Source of the DNA: Streptomyces sp. Edi2
GTDB lineage: Bacteria; Actinomycetota; Actinomycetes; Streptomycetales; Streptomycetaceae
Length of the DNA: 64,000 bases
Assembly: GCF_040253635.1 (NCBI RefSeq)
Contig: NZ_JBEJGX010000003.1
Coordinates: 6,721,501-6,785,500 of the forward strand
Direction of reading: 5' to 3'
The position numbers and the translations under genes are program-made. Below, in pieces: positions 1-8,400 of the stretch. The number at the start of each line of letters is the position of its first letter. The first letter of the stretch is position 1. The notes beneath the pieces are model-generated. The model ran no database searches. It had not been told where the DNA came from and was given only the letters and a program-made list of their open reading frames with translations.

Positions 1-14
1 CGACCGCCTGGCAC

Positions 15-33
15 GGCGCCCCCGCAGGGCGCC
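15..33. terminator. GC-rich hairpin before the first gene
   Basis: A perfect 7-bp inverted repeat (GGCGCCC / GGGCGCC, 5-base loop) is followed by a second hairpin at about 39-54 (CCGGCT / AGCCGG). They lie just left of the first complete gene and could end transcription of a gene outside the window. There is no T-tract, so this is a weak call. Confidence 0.3.
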
Positions 34-71
34 CTGACCGGCTCCGCAGCCGGGGCGTTACGCTGCGTGGC

Positions 72-782
72 ATGCTCGTAGCCGCCGCTGTCTGCCCCTG
101 CCCGCCGCTCCTCGTCCCGGAGGTGGCCGCCGGGGCGGCGCCCGAACTCGATGCGCTGCGCGCCGCCTGCCTGGACGCGGTCGGCGTGCTCGCCGCGGCC
201 CGCCCCGACCGGCTGGTCGTCCTCGGCCCGGCCGACGAGGCTGCCCAGGGCCCGTATCTGCAGGGCGCCCTGGGCTCGTTCCGCGGTTTCGGGGTGGATC
301 TGGAGGTGCGGCTGGGCGCCGCGAAGACCGTGCCGGAGCGGGAACTCCCGCCGTCGTTGTCGGTCGGCGCCTGGCTGCTGTTGCGTACCGAGTGGTCCGG
401 GGCCCCCGTGGAGGCGCTGGGGGTGGCCGAGTCGCTGCCCCGCGACCGTGCACTGCCGGCGGGCCGGGAGATCGCGGCATCCGCGCCCCGGGTGGCACTG
501 CTGGTGATGGGCGACGGCAGCGCCTGCCGGACGGTGAAGGCGCCCGGCTACTTCGACGAGCGGGCCGAGGCCTTCGACGCCGCCGCGGCCCGCGCCCTGG
601 GCACCGCCGACACCGAGGCGCTGGCCGCCCTGGACATGGAGCCGGCCGCCGCTCTCCAGGCGTCCGGACGGGCCTGCTGGCAGGTGCTGGCGGGCGCGGC
701 CGGGGACGCGGGCCTGAGCGGACGGCTGCTGCGCGCGGAGGCCCCGTACGGCGTGGGGTACTTCGTGGCGTCCTGGTCTTAG
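72..782 (+). CDS. Class III extradiol dioxygenase-like (LigB/Memo fold) protein
   Basis: A 236-residue protein that resembles the class III extradiol ring-cleavage dioxygenase subunit B-like proteins usually encoded just upstream of miaA in Streptomyces. The N-terminus (AAAVCPCPPLLVPEVA) and the later stretch around APGYFDERAEAFD (residues about 158-170) are the recognisable parts. I see no signal peptide and no complete metal-binding set typical of true ring-cleaving enzymes, so catalytic activity is doubtful. The ATG at 72 gives a full-length product and is preceded by GC-rich hairpins. The function is unknown. The family call rests on recalled similarity and gene order, not on a search. 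Confidence 0.65.
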   Translation: MLVAAAVCPCPPLLVPEVAAGAAPELDALRAACLDAVGVLAAARPDRLVVLGPADEAAQGPYLQGALGSFRGFGVDLEVRLGAAKTVPERELPPSLSVGAWLLLRTEWSGAPVEALGVAESLPRDRALPAGREIAASAPRVALLVMGDGSACRTVKAPGYFDERAEAFDAAAARALGTADTEALAALDMEPAAALQASGRACWQVLAGAAGDAGLSGRLLRAEAPYGVGYFVASWS

Positions 783-874
783 CGCAATACCGAGGGCGGG
801 TACGCCGACGGCCGCGAGGTACTTCGCCCCGCGGCCGTCGGGCTCCGTACAGCGAGCACGGTGAGCACGGCGGG

Positions 875-1249
875 CTACTGCCGTGCGCTCTCGCTGTCCG
901 CGGCGGCCTCGGCCGACTGCTGCCGGGGGATCCCGGCGCTCTCACCGGCCTTCTCCGCCGGCGGCCCGTCGCCGGCTGCCGTCCCGGCCGCAGGCCCTGC
1001 GGACGCTTCCGGGGCTGCGGCGCGGTCGGCGGCGCCCTCGTCCGCGCAAGAGTCTCCCCCGGCCGCATCGGCAGCCTCCCCGGCCGCATCAGCAGCCTCC
1101 GCGGCCGCCGGAACAACCGCCGACGCCGGCTTCTCCACAGGCTCTTCCGCCTCCGCCGGCTGCTCCGCCCCGGCCGTCACCGCCGCGGCGGCAGGCTCCT
1201 CCGCCGACGCTTCGGACTTACGGCGGCGAAACCGCGAAAACACGCCCAT
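875..1249 (-). CDS. Small low-complexity Ala/Glu/Pro-rich protein
   Basis: A 124-residue protein starting MGVFSRFRRRKSE, followed by a very Ala-, Glu- and Pro-rich tail with repeated AADAAGEA-type stretches. The ATG at 1249 was chosen because AGGAG lies a few bases upstream on the minus strand and the text upstream of it looks non-coding. The basic N-terminus could touch membrane or nucleic acid, but no domain is recognisable. It is divergent from miaA, and proteins of this kind sit next to miaA in Streptomyces. The low-complexity tail makes homology calls unsafe, but codon use favours a real gene. Confidence 0.6.
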   Translation of the reverse strand: MGVFSRFRRRKSEASAEEPAAAAVTAGAEQPAEAEEPVEKPASAVVPAAAEAADAAGEAADAAGGDSCADEGAADRAAAPEASAGPAAGTAAGDGPPAEKAGESAGIPRQQSAEAAADSESARQ

Positions 1250-1434
1250 AACTGCTCCTACGCTCTTCAGATGGCGACATCCCGTGCCGCCGGGGGAACG
1301 GTCCCTTGCGCCGCCCGCGGGCGCCGGTGACGGCGCACCGGCTTCTCGGGACCTCGCAACAGGCAACGACCCCATCGGTTGCCCGTCACGTCGCTCGTTC
1401 GGGACGGGGGTGCGATGTTTGCGAGACTGACGGG

Positions 1435-2373
1435 GTGAACACCGTCGTTCCCGCTCCGCGGGTCATCGCCGTCGTCGGTCCCACCGCGGCCGGAAAGTCC
1501 GATCTGGGCGTCGCGCTCGCACAGCATGTGGGGGGCGAGGTCATCAATGCCGACTCCATGCAGCTCTACCGCGGCATGGACATCGGCACCGCCAAGCTCA
1601 CGCCCGAGGAGCAGCAGGGTGTCCCGCACCGCCTCCTGGACATCTGGGACGTGACCTGCGCCGCCAGCGTCGCCGAGTACCAGCGGCTGGCCCGCGCCGA
1701 GATCGACCAGCTGCTCGCCGAGGGCCGCACCCCGGTCCTCGTCGGCGGCTCCGGCCTGTATGTACGCGGCGCGATCGACGCCCTCGACTTCCCCGGCACC
1801 GACCCGGAGGTGCGCGCCCGCCTGGAGGCCGAACTGGCCGAACTCGGCAGCGGCCCCCTCCACGCCCGGCTGGCCGCCGCCGACCCCGGGGCGGGCCGCG
1901 CGATCCTGGCGAGCAACGGCCGCCGCATCGTGCGCGCCCTGGAGGTCATCGAGATCACCGGCCGCCCCTTCACCGCGAACCTCCCCGGCCACGAAGCGGT
2001 CTACGACACCCTGCAGATCGGCGTCGACGTCGAGCGCCCCGAGCTCGACGAACGGATCGCCCGCCGGGTCGACCGCATGTGGGAGGCGGGCCTGGTCGAC
2101 GAGGTGCGCCGGCTGGAGGGCCAGGGGCTCCGCGCGGGCCGTACGGCCTCGCGGGCGCTCGGCTATCAGCAGGTGCTGGCCCAGCTCGCGGGGGAGTGCA
2201 CCGAGCAGGAGGCGCGCGACGAGACGGTGCGCGCCACCAAGCGCTTCGCGCGCCGCCAGGACTCGTGGTTCCGCCGGGACCCGCGGGTCCACTGGCTCAG
2301 CGGCGCCGCCGAGCACCGGGCGGAACTTCCCGGGCAGGCGCTGGCGTTGCTCGAACGACCGGTCACAGCCTGA
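1435..2373 (+). CDS. miaA: tRNA dimethylallyltransferase MiaA
   Basis: MiaA transfers a dimethylallyl group to the N6 amine of A37 in tRNAs that read UNN codons. The 312-residue length is typical. The P-loop GPTAAGKS is at residues 15-22, followed by the family signatures INADSMQLYRGMDIGTAK, GGSGLYVRG and, near the end, RRQDSWFRRD. The GTG at 1435 was chosen because VNTVVPAPRVIAVVGPT places the P-loop at the usual distance; an in-frame extension to 1306 has no RBS and no conserved content. It begins a run of plus-strand core genes (miaA, membrane protein, dapF). All expected motifs are present. Confidence 0.97.
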   Translation: MNTVVPAPRVIAVVGPTAAGKSDLGVALAQHVGGEVINADSMQLYRGMDIGTAKLTPEEQQGVPHRLLDIWDVTCAASVAEYQRLARAEIDQLLAEGRTPVLVGGSGLYVRGAIDALDFPGTDPEVRARLEAELAELGSGPLHARLAAADPGAGRAILASNGRRIVRALEVIEITGRPFTANLPGHEAVYDTLQIGVDVERPELDERIARRVDRMWEAGLVDEVRRLEGQGLRAGRTASRALGYQQVLAQLAGECTEQEARDETVRATKRFARRQDSWFRRDPRVHWLSGAAEHRAELPGQALALLERPVTA

Positions 2374-2475
2374 TCACGTCATGGCATCGGGACGCTCCGG
2401 CCGCCATCCGGGCCCCTGAGGGCGTGTCATCATCGACCTTCGATCGAGGCGTGCAGTCTGCAGTGGGGAGGGCGC

Positions 2476-2997
2476 GTGGCAATGGAGGCCGGCCCTCGCA
2501 ACCGAACGCAGCAACCGGACGGCGGCACCGACCCGGCACCCCTGACCCACGATGGTCCGGATGCCGAAGACGGCCTGCCCGGCGCCGCACCCGACCCGGA
2601 CACCCTGGACGACTCCGACGCCCCGGACTCCGGCGCCGACGGCCCCGGTGAGGGCGGCGAGTCCTTCCGGGAGCTGCGCCCGCCACGCCGGCTGCGGCTG
2701 TGGCAGCTGGCGCCGATCGTCGCGCTCGCCGTCCTCGGCTCGCTGATGTTCGCCTTCCCCCTCGCCTTCGAGCTCGGCGGCGACGGCGGGGCGATGATCG
2801 CGATGCTCGGCCTGCTGCTGTGCTGCTGCGCGGCCGGCTGGGGCATGATGGCCGCCCGCCGCGTCGGCCACACCTGGCCCGGCCTCCCGGTACCGGGCTC
2901 CGGCCGCCGTGCCGACTGGCGTGTGGTGCTGCTCTACGCCCTCGTGGTGGCGATCCCGGCCTCGCTGGCAATCTGGCGCGTGGCCCGGCTGCGCTGA
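2476..2997 (+). CDS. Small membrane protein with three predicted TM segments
   Basis: A 173-residue protein with an acidic, Pro/Asp-rich N-terminal 65 residues, then three hydrophobic segments: about 76-98 (LAPIVALAVLGSLMFAF), 104-125 (a run with several Cys, LLLCCCAAGWGMMAA) and 146-168 (VVLLYALVVAIPASLAIW). The GTG at 2476 is preceded by GGGGAGGG. It sits between miaA and dapF, a position held by an uncharacterised membrane protein in other Streptomyces. No domain points to a function. Confidence 0.7.
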   Translation: MAMEAGPRNRTQQPDGGTDPAPLTHDGPDAEDGLPGAAPDPDTLDDSDAPDSGADGPGEGGESFRELRPPRRLRLWQLAPIVALAVLGSLMFAFPLAFELGGDGGAMIAMLGLLLCCCAAGWGMMAARRVGHTWPGLPVPGSGRRADWRVVLLYALVVAIPASLAIWRVARLR

Positions 2998-3117
2998 ACC
3001 GGCGCGGTTCCCCTCCGCGACGGCTCCCGTCTCCACGGACGGCCCCTGCGTGCCGTGAACGGGCGCGCGCCCGGCCCCGTAAGGCCGGACCCCCGGGTGG
3101 CCCCGTACGATGCAGGG

Positions 3118-3993
3118 GTGACCAGCACACAGCGCCTCGCCTACCTCAAGGGCCACGGTACCGAGAACGACTTTGTGATCGTCCCCGACCCGGACGGCCG
3201 CCTCGACCTGCCCGCGAGGGCCGTCGCCAGGATCTGCGACCGGCGGGCCGGACTCGGCGGCGACGGCGTGCTGCGCGTCGTCCGGTCCGCCGCGCACCCG
3301 GAGGCGCGGGACCAGGCCGACGAGGCCGAGTGGTTCATGGACTACCGCAACGGCGACGGCTCGATCGCCGAGATGTGCGGCAACGGCGTCCGCGTCTTCG
3401 CACGCTATCTGCTGCACGCCGGCCTGGTCGAGGCCGGTGACCTCGCCATCGCCACCCGCGCCGGCGTGCGCCGTGTCCACGTCGCCAAGACCGGCGATGT
3501 CACGGTCTCGATGGGCCGCGCCGAGCTCTTCGAGGAGAGCGTCATGGTCACCGTCGGCGGCCGCAGCTGGCCGGCCCGGAACGTGAGCATGGGCAATCCG
3601 CACGCCGTCGTCTTCGTCGACGACCTGTCCCACGCCGGTGACCTGCTGGCCGTACCGCCGTTCAGCCCCGCGTCGGTTTATCCCGACGGCGTGAACATCG
3701 AGTTCGTCGCCGACCGCGGACCGCGCCATGTGGCGATGCGGGTCCACGAGCGCGGCTCGGGCGAGACCCGCTCCTGCGGCACCGGCGCCTGCGCGGTCGC
3801 CGTCGCCACCGCCCGCAGGGACGGTCCGGCCCCCACGGAGACCGGCGCCCCCGCCACCTACACGGTGGATGTGCTCGGCGGCAGCCTCTCCATCACCGAG
3901 CTGCCCGACGGCACGGTCGAGATGACCGGACCGGCCGAGATCGTCGCCGAGGGCACCTTCGACCCCGCCTGGCTGGCCGCCGCGCTCGCCTGA
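3118..3993 (+). CDS. dapF: Diaminopimelate epimerase DapF
   Basis: DapF interconverts LL- and meso-diaminopimelate in the lysine and peptidoglycan pathway; Streptomyces walls use the LL form. The protein is 291 residues. Both catalytic cysteines are visible in their motifs: C87 in MCGNGVRVFARY and C220 in ETRSCGTGACA. The start GHGTENDFVIVPD near residue 12 and the GNPHAVVFVDD segment are typical. The GTG at 3118 fits the family start. The gene follows the small membrane protein gene after 120 bp and is probably in the same transcriptional direction as the miaA run. Confidence 0.97.
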   Translation: MTSTQRLAYLKGHGTENDFVIVPDPDGRLDLPARAVARICDRRAGLGGDGVLRVVRSAAHPEARDQADEAEWFMDYRNGDGSIAEMCGNGVRVFARYLLHAGLVEAGDLAIATRAGVRRVHVAKTGDVTVSMGRAELFEESVMVTVGGRSWPARNVSMGNPHAVVFVDDLSHAGDLLAVPPFSPASVYPDGVNIEFVADRGPRHVAMRVHERGSGETRSCGTGACAVAVATARRDGPAPTETGAPATYTVDVLGGSLSITELPDGTVEMTGPAEIVAEGTFDPAWLAAALA

Positions 3994-4182
3994 CGCGCCT
4001 GCTCCCGGGCCGGGGCCTGCATGAGGAACGGCTACGGCCGAAAGGGTCGCTCGAACGGGTGATCCGCCTCACCCTGAGCGAGAGACGGACAGCGCTGCGT
4101 GATGGGGTCGGTAGCATCAAGCACCGGCCCGGACGCCCGAACTGACGCGTCCCACCGCCGGTCGACGCTGCCGGAGGTGCCC

Positions 4183-6375
4183 ATGAGCGCAGAGGCCACA
4201 AACCCTGGTAACCCTGGAGCAGCGGGCCGCAAGCGCGGACGCCGCCGGCTGGAGCTCAGAGGGCTGCGCCGGATCGGCCGGGCCGCGCTGCTCGGCCCCG
4301 CCCCGCGCGACGGCCTCCCGCACGCCCTGGAGCACGTCGCCAAGGTGCACCGCGGGCACCACCCGGACGCCGACCTGGACACCCTCACCCGGGCCTATCT
4401 GCTCGCCGAGTCCTCGCACCGCGGCCAACTGCGCAAGAGCGGCGAGCCGTACATCACCCATCCGCTCGCGGTGACCCTCATCCTCGCCGAACTCGGCGCG
4501 GAGACCACGACCTTGACCGCCTCGCTGCTCCACGACACCGTCGAGGACACGGAGGTGACGCTGGATCAGGTGCGGGAGCGGTTCGGCGCGGAGGTCTGCT
4601 ATCTGGTCGACGGCGTCACCAAGCTGGAGAAGGTGGACTACGGCGCGGCCGCCGAGCCGGAGACCTTCCGCAAGATGCTGGTGGCGACCGGCAACGACGT
4701 CCGGGTGATGTCCATCAAGCTCGCCGACCGGCTGCACAACATGCGCACCCTCGGGGTGATGCGCCCCGAGAAGCAGGCCCGGATCGCCAAGGTGACCCGC
4801 GATGTGCTGATCCCGCTCGCCGAACGCCTCGGCGTCCAGGCGCTCAAGGCCGAGCTGGAGGACCTTGTCTTCGCGATCCTGCACCCCGAGGAGTACGCCA
4901 CCACCCGGGCCCTGGTCATGGAGTACGCCGCCCGGCCCGACCCGCTCACCACCCTCGCCCAGCGGGTGCGCACCGTCCTGGCCGAGGCCGGTATCGACGC
5001 CGAAGTCCTCGTCCGGCCCCGGCACTTCGTCTCGGTGCACCGCGTACGCCTCGCCCGCCGCGAGCTGACCGGCGCGGACCTCGGGCGGCTGCTGGTGCTG
5101 GTGGCGGAGGACGCCGACTGCTATGCCGTCCTCGGCGAGCTCCACACCTGCTTCACCCCGGTGGTCTCCGAGTTCAAGGACTTCATCGCGGCCCCCAAGT
5201 TCAACCTCTACCAGTCGCTGCACACGGCGGTCACCGGCCCGTCCGGGGAGATCGCCGAGACGCTGATCCGTACGCACCAGATGCACCGGGTCGCCGAGGC
5301 GGGGGTGATCGCGCTGGGCAACCCGTACGCCCCCACGGACGGTGCGGACGCCCCCGAGGGCGAGCGGGCCGACCCGACCCGCCCCGGATGGCTCTCCCGG
5401 CTGCTGGAGTGGCAGCGCACCACCCCCGACCCGGACACGTTCTGGACCTCGCTGCGCGACGACCTCGCCCAGGACCGGGAGATCACCGTCTTCTGCACCG
5501 ACGCCCCCTCGGACGGCTCGTCGGGCGTCCCTGGCGGCGCCATCGGTCTTCCCGCCGGGGCGAGTTGTGTGGACGCCGCCTACGAACGGCACGGCGAGGT
5601 GGCGCACTGCTGTATCGGCGCCCGCGTCAACGGCCGGCTCGCCACCCTCTCCACCGTCCTGCACGACGGCGACAGCCTGCAGCTGCTGATGGCCCCGGAC
5701 TCCGCGGCCGGCCCCTCGCCCGAATGGCTCGACCACGCCCGTACACCCGCCGCCCGGCTCGCCATCGCCCGCTGGCTGGCCGGGCCGCAGGAGCCCGGCG
5801 CCCGTCCGGCCGGTGCCGGTGAGGGGCCCGTCGCGGTGCCCCCGGCCGACCGCAGGGCCGCGGACGACGACCGGCCCGGAGCGGACCCGGTCGCGGCCTC
5901 GGTCCTCGTGGTGGCGGATCTGCCGGGCGCCGCGGTCCGGCTGGCGGGCTGTTGCACCCCGGTGCCGCCGGACGCCGTCACCGGATTCGCCGTACGGGGC
6001 GGCACGGTCACCGTCCACCGCGCCCTGTGCCCCGCCGTGGCACGGATGGCGGCCACCGGGCGGCAGCCCGTCGGGGTGCGCTGGCGGGGCGCAGGCCAGG
6101 GGGGTCACGGCTGCCGGGTCACCCTCCTGGCCGAGGCCTTCAGCCGGCCGCAGCTCCTGGCCGACCTCACCGAAGCGATCGCCTCCCAGGGCGCCGCCGT
6201 GGTGTCCGCCGCCGTCGAACCCCCGCGCGAACAGCGGGTCCGCCACACCTACACCCTGCATTTGCCGAACGCCGCCGGGCTGCCGTCCCTGATGCGGGCC
6301 ATGCGCCAAGTGCCGGGAGTCTTCGACGTGTTGCGGGCCGGCCGGTCCCGCCCGGCGGCGGCCCTGCGTCCCTGA
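4183..6375 (+). CDS. rshA: RelA/SpoT homologue RshA, HD hydrolase with degenerate synthetase region
   Basis: A 730-residue Rel/SpoT-type protein, encoded next to dapF as in S. coelicolor (rshA). The HD hydrolase domain looks intact (H117-D118 in LLHDTVEDTE, and KLADRLHNMRTL). The synthetase region keeps FKDFIAAPKFNLYQSLHT and IRTHQMH, but the DLxAxR motif reads DLGRLLVLV, so the conserved Arg is Leu, and the KxxSxxxKM-type segment reads RPRHFVSVHRVRL. A TGS-like region follows at about residues 420-520 and an ACT-like segment at the end. The ATG at 4183 has GGAGG upstream; the longer in-frame extension to 4099 lacks support. I infer that (p)ppGpp hydrolysis dominates. Confidence 0.88.
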   Translation: MSAEATNPGNPGAAGRKRGRRRLELRGLRRIGRAALLGPAPRDGLPHALEHVAKVHRGHHPDADLDTLTRAYLLAESSHRGQLRKSGEPYITHPLAVTLILAELGAETTTLTASLLHDTVEDTEVTLDQVRERFGAEVCYLVDGVTKLEKVDYGAAAEPETFRKMLVATGNDVRVMSIKLADRLHNMRTLGVMRPEKQARIAKVTRDVLIPLAERLGVQALKAELEDLVFAILHPEEYATTRALVMEYAARPDPLTTLAQRVRTVLAEAGIDAEVLVRPRHFVSVHRVRLARRELTGADLGRLLVLVAEDADCYAVLGELHTCFTPVVSEFKDFIAAPKFNLYQSLHTAVTGPSGEIAETLIRTHQMHRVAEAGVIALGNPYAPTDGADAPEGERADPTRPGWLSRLLEWQRTTPDPDTFWTSLRDDLAQDREITVFCTDAPSDGSSGVPGGAIGLPAGASCVDAAYERHGEVAHCCIGARVNGRLATLSTVLHDGDSLQLLMAPDSAAGPSPEWLDHARTPAARLAIARWLAGPQEPGARPAGAGEGPVAVPPADRRAADDDRPGADPVAASVLVVADLPGAAVRLAGCCTPVPPDAVTGFAVRGGTVTVHRALCPAVARMAATGRQPVGVRWRGAGQGGHGCRVTLLAEAFSRPQLLADLTEAIASQGAAVVSAAVEPPREQRVRHTYTLHLPNAAGLPSLMRAMRQVPGVFDVLRAGRSRPAAALRP

Positions 6376-6549
6376 AGGGTGCGCCGCGGCCGCTGCGCCG
6401 GTGAACGGGGCCGGTGGGCCCGCAGGGTGACGGCCCGTCGGAAACCGCTCCGTCCGGCGGCGTAAGACGGACGCACGATCCGCCGCCCGTTCGGGTGCCG
6501 TTTGCCGCGTCACCCGCGGGGGAGGGGGCGGCGTTGGTAGCCGTAGTGC

Positions 6550-8217
6550 ATGTCCCTTCCCCCGCGCCGCCCTTCACGCGACCCCGTTCGCCCCGCTCCT
6601 GCTCCCGCCCGCGCGCTGCCCCGCGACCCGGGCGGGCGGCTCCGTTGGACCGGCCGCCGGGCCGCCGCCCTCGGGCTGGCCGCGCTCGCCACCCTCGGCA
6701 TGGCCGAACCGCCGTCCCTGGGCCCGCAGGGCCTCGGCGACCGCCTCTTCCCCCTGCTCGGCAACACCGGCTACGACGTCACCTCCTACGACGTCTCCCT
6801 GGACTACTCCGGCCACAACGACCGGCCGCTGAAGGCCACCACCGTGATCACCGCCCGTGCCACCACTGAGCTCGACCACGTCAACCTCGACTTCGCCCGC
6901 GGCACCGTACGCTCCGTGAAGATCGCCGGCCTGCCCGCCGGGCACCAGCAGCACGGCGAGGACCTGGTGCTCACCCCGGCCTTCCACATCTCCAGCGGCC
7001 AGGAGGTGAAGATCTCCATCGAGCACACCAGTGAGCCACGCGGCAAGGGCGACGGCGGCTGGCTCCGTACCTCCGACGGTCTGGCGATGGCCAACCAGGC
7101 GGACGCCGCACACCGCGTCTTCCCCTGCAACGACCACCCCTCCGACAAGGCGCTCTTCACCTTCCACATCACCGCGCCGCAGGAGCTGACCGCCGTCGCC
7201 AACGGGCTGCCCATGAGCCCCGGCACCCGCGCGGGGCGCCGCACCTGGACCTATCGCACGACCCACCCCATGGCCACCGAACTGGCGCAGGTCTCCATCG
7301 GGAAGTCCAGTGTGCTGCTGCGGCACGGGCCCCACGGCCTGCCCCTGCGCGATGTGGTCCCGACCGCGGACCGCCGGGCCCTGGCGCCCTGGCTGGCGAA
7401 GACCCCCGCCCAGGTGACCTGGATGGAGCGCAAGGTCGGCCCCTTCCCCTTCGAGGCGTACGGGGTGCTGATCGCCAGCGCCAGGACCGGCTTCGAGCTG
7501 GAGACCCAGACCCTCTCGCTCTTCGAGAAGGCGATGTTCACCGGCGACCGGCTGCCCGCCTGGTACGTGGAGTCGGTGATGCTGCACGAGCTGGCCCACC
7601 AGTGGTTCGGCAACAGCGTCAGCCCGCGCCGCTGGTCCGACGTCTGGCTCAACGAGGCCCATGCCACCTGGTACGAAGCCCTCTACGCCCAGGAGAGGAG
7701 CCACGGCCGGGCCTCCCTGGAGGCCCGTATGCGTCATGCGTACGAGGAGTCCGACGGCTGGCGCGCGGAGGGCGGGCCGCCCGCCGCGCCCAAGGCCCCC
7801 AGCCCGGGACAGAAGATCGGCATCTTCCGCCCCATCGTCTACGACGGCAGTGCACTGGTGCTGTACGCCCTGCGGCAGAAGATCGGCGCCGCCGCCTTCG
7901 ACCGCCTGGAGCGCACCTGGGTCGAACGGCACCGCGACGGCGTGGCGGACACCTCCGACTTCGTGCAGCTGTCCTCCCAGGTCGCCGGGCAGGACCTCAC
8001 CGGCTTCTTCCAGGACTGGCTCTACGGCGACCGGACCCCGCCGATGCCGGGACATCCGCAGTGGCTGCCCAGGGGGGCCGCGGCGAAGCCCGGGCATCCC
8101 AAGGGGGCGGGCCCCGGCCCCGGGCCCAAGGGGACGGCCGCCAGTCCCGCACCCAAGGGAGCCGCCGGGGCCCCCGCGCCCAAGGGAGCCGCCGCACACC
8201 CCGGAAAACCCGTGTGA
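6550..8217 (+). CDS. Secreted M1-family zinc metallopeptidase
   Basis: A 555-residue aminopeptidase-N-like protein. A hydrophobic stretch at about residues 37-51 (AAALGLAALATLG) after an Arg-rich start suggests secretion or membrane anchoring. The zinc site is HELAH (346-350) with the third ligand E369 in WLNEAH, exactly the HExxHx18E spacing. The exopeptidase GxMEN motif is replaced by GFELETQ. The last 45 residues are a low-complexity tail with four PKGA/PKGT-type repeats, probably unstructured. It stands alone between rshA and hflX. The substrate is unknown; extracellular peptide trimming is the likely role. Confidence 0.88.
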   Translation: MSLPPRRPSRDPVRPAPAPARALPRDPGGRLRWTGRRAAALGLAALATLGMAEPPSLGPQGLGDRLFPLLGNTGYDVTSYDVSLDYSGHNDRPLKATTVITARATTELDHVNLDFARGTVRSVKIAGLPAGHQQHGEDLVLTPAFHISSGQEVKISIEHTSEPRGKGDGGWLRTSDGLAMANQADAAHRVFPCNDHPSDKALFTFHITAPQELTAVANGLPMSPGTRAGRRTWTYRTTHPMATELAQVSIGKSSVLLRHGPHGLPLRDVVPTADRRALAPWLAKTPAQVTWMERKVGPFPFEAYGVLIASARTGFELETQTLSLFEKAMFTGDRLPAWYVESVMLHELAHQWFGNSVSPRRWSDVWLNEAHATWYEALYAQERSHGRASLEARMRHAYEESDGWRAEGGPPAAPKAPSPGQKIGIFRPIVYDGSALVLYALRQKIGAAAFDRLERTWVERHRDGVADTSDFVQLSSQVAGQDLTGFFQDWLYGDRTPPMPGHPQWLPRGAAAKPGHPKGAGPGPGPKGTAASPAPKGAAGAPAPKGAAAHPGKPV

Positions 8218-8400
8218 CGGCCTTCCCGGGCCATGGGACCATCGTCGGGACGGCACCGGCCGGCCCGGGAATCTCCCGGACCGCTCGGACGTTGTCACCA
8301 GCGACGGACGCGGCAGCGCCGCGGCGGTCGCCGCACCACCGACAGTCCCGGCGGGAACACCAGGTCCCCGCGAGGGCTTACCGACGACGCAAAGGATCAA

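Noticed and set aside
4117..6513. 798-residue open frame on the minus strand
   Set aside because: Antisense to rshA, whose motifs are unambiguous.
8083..8214. Tandem repeats possibly of CRISPR or regulatory type
   Set aside because: They encode the PKGA-type tail of the M1 peptidase in frame; the repeats are imperfect and coding.
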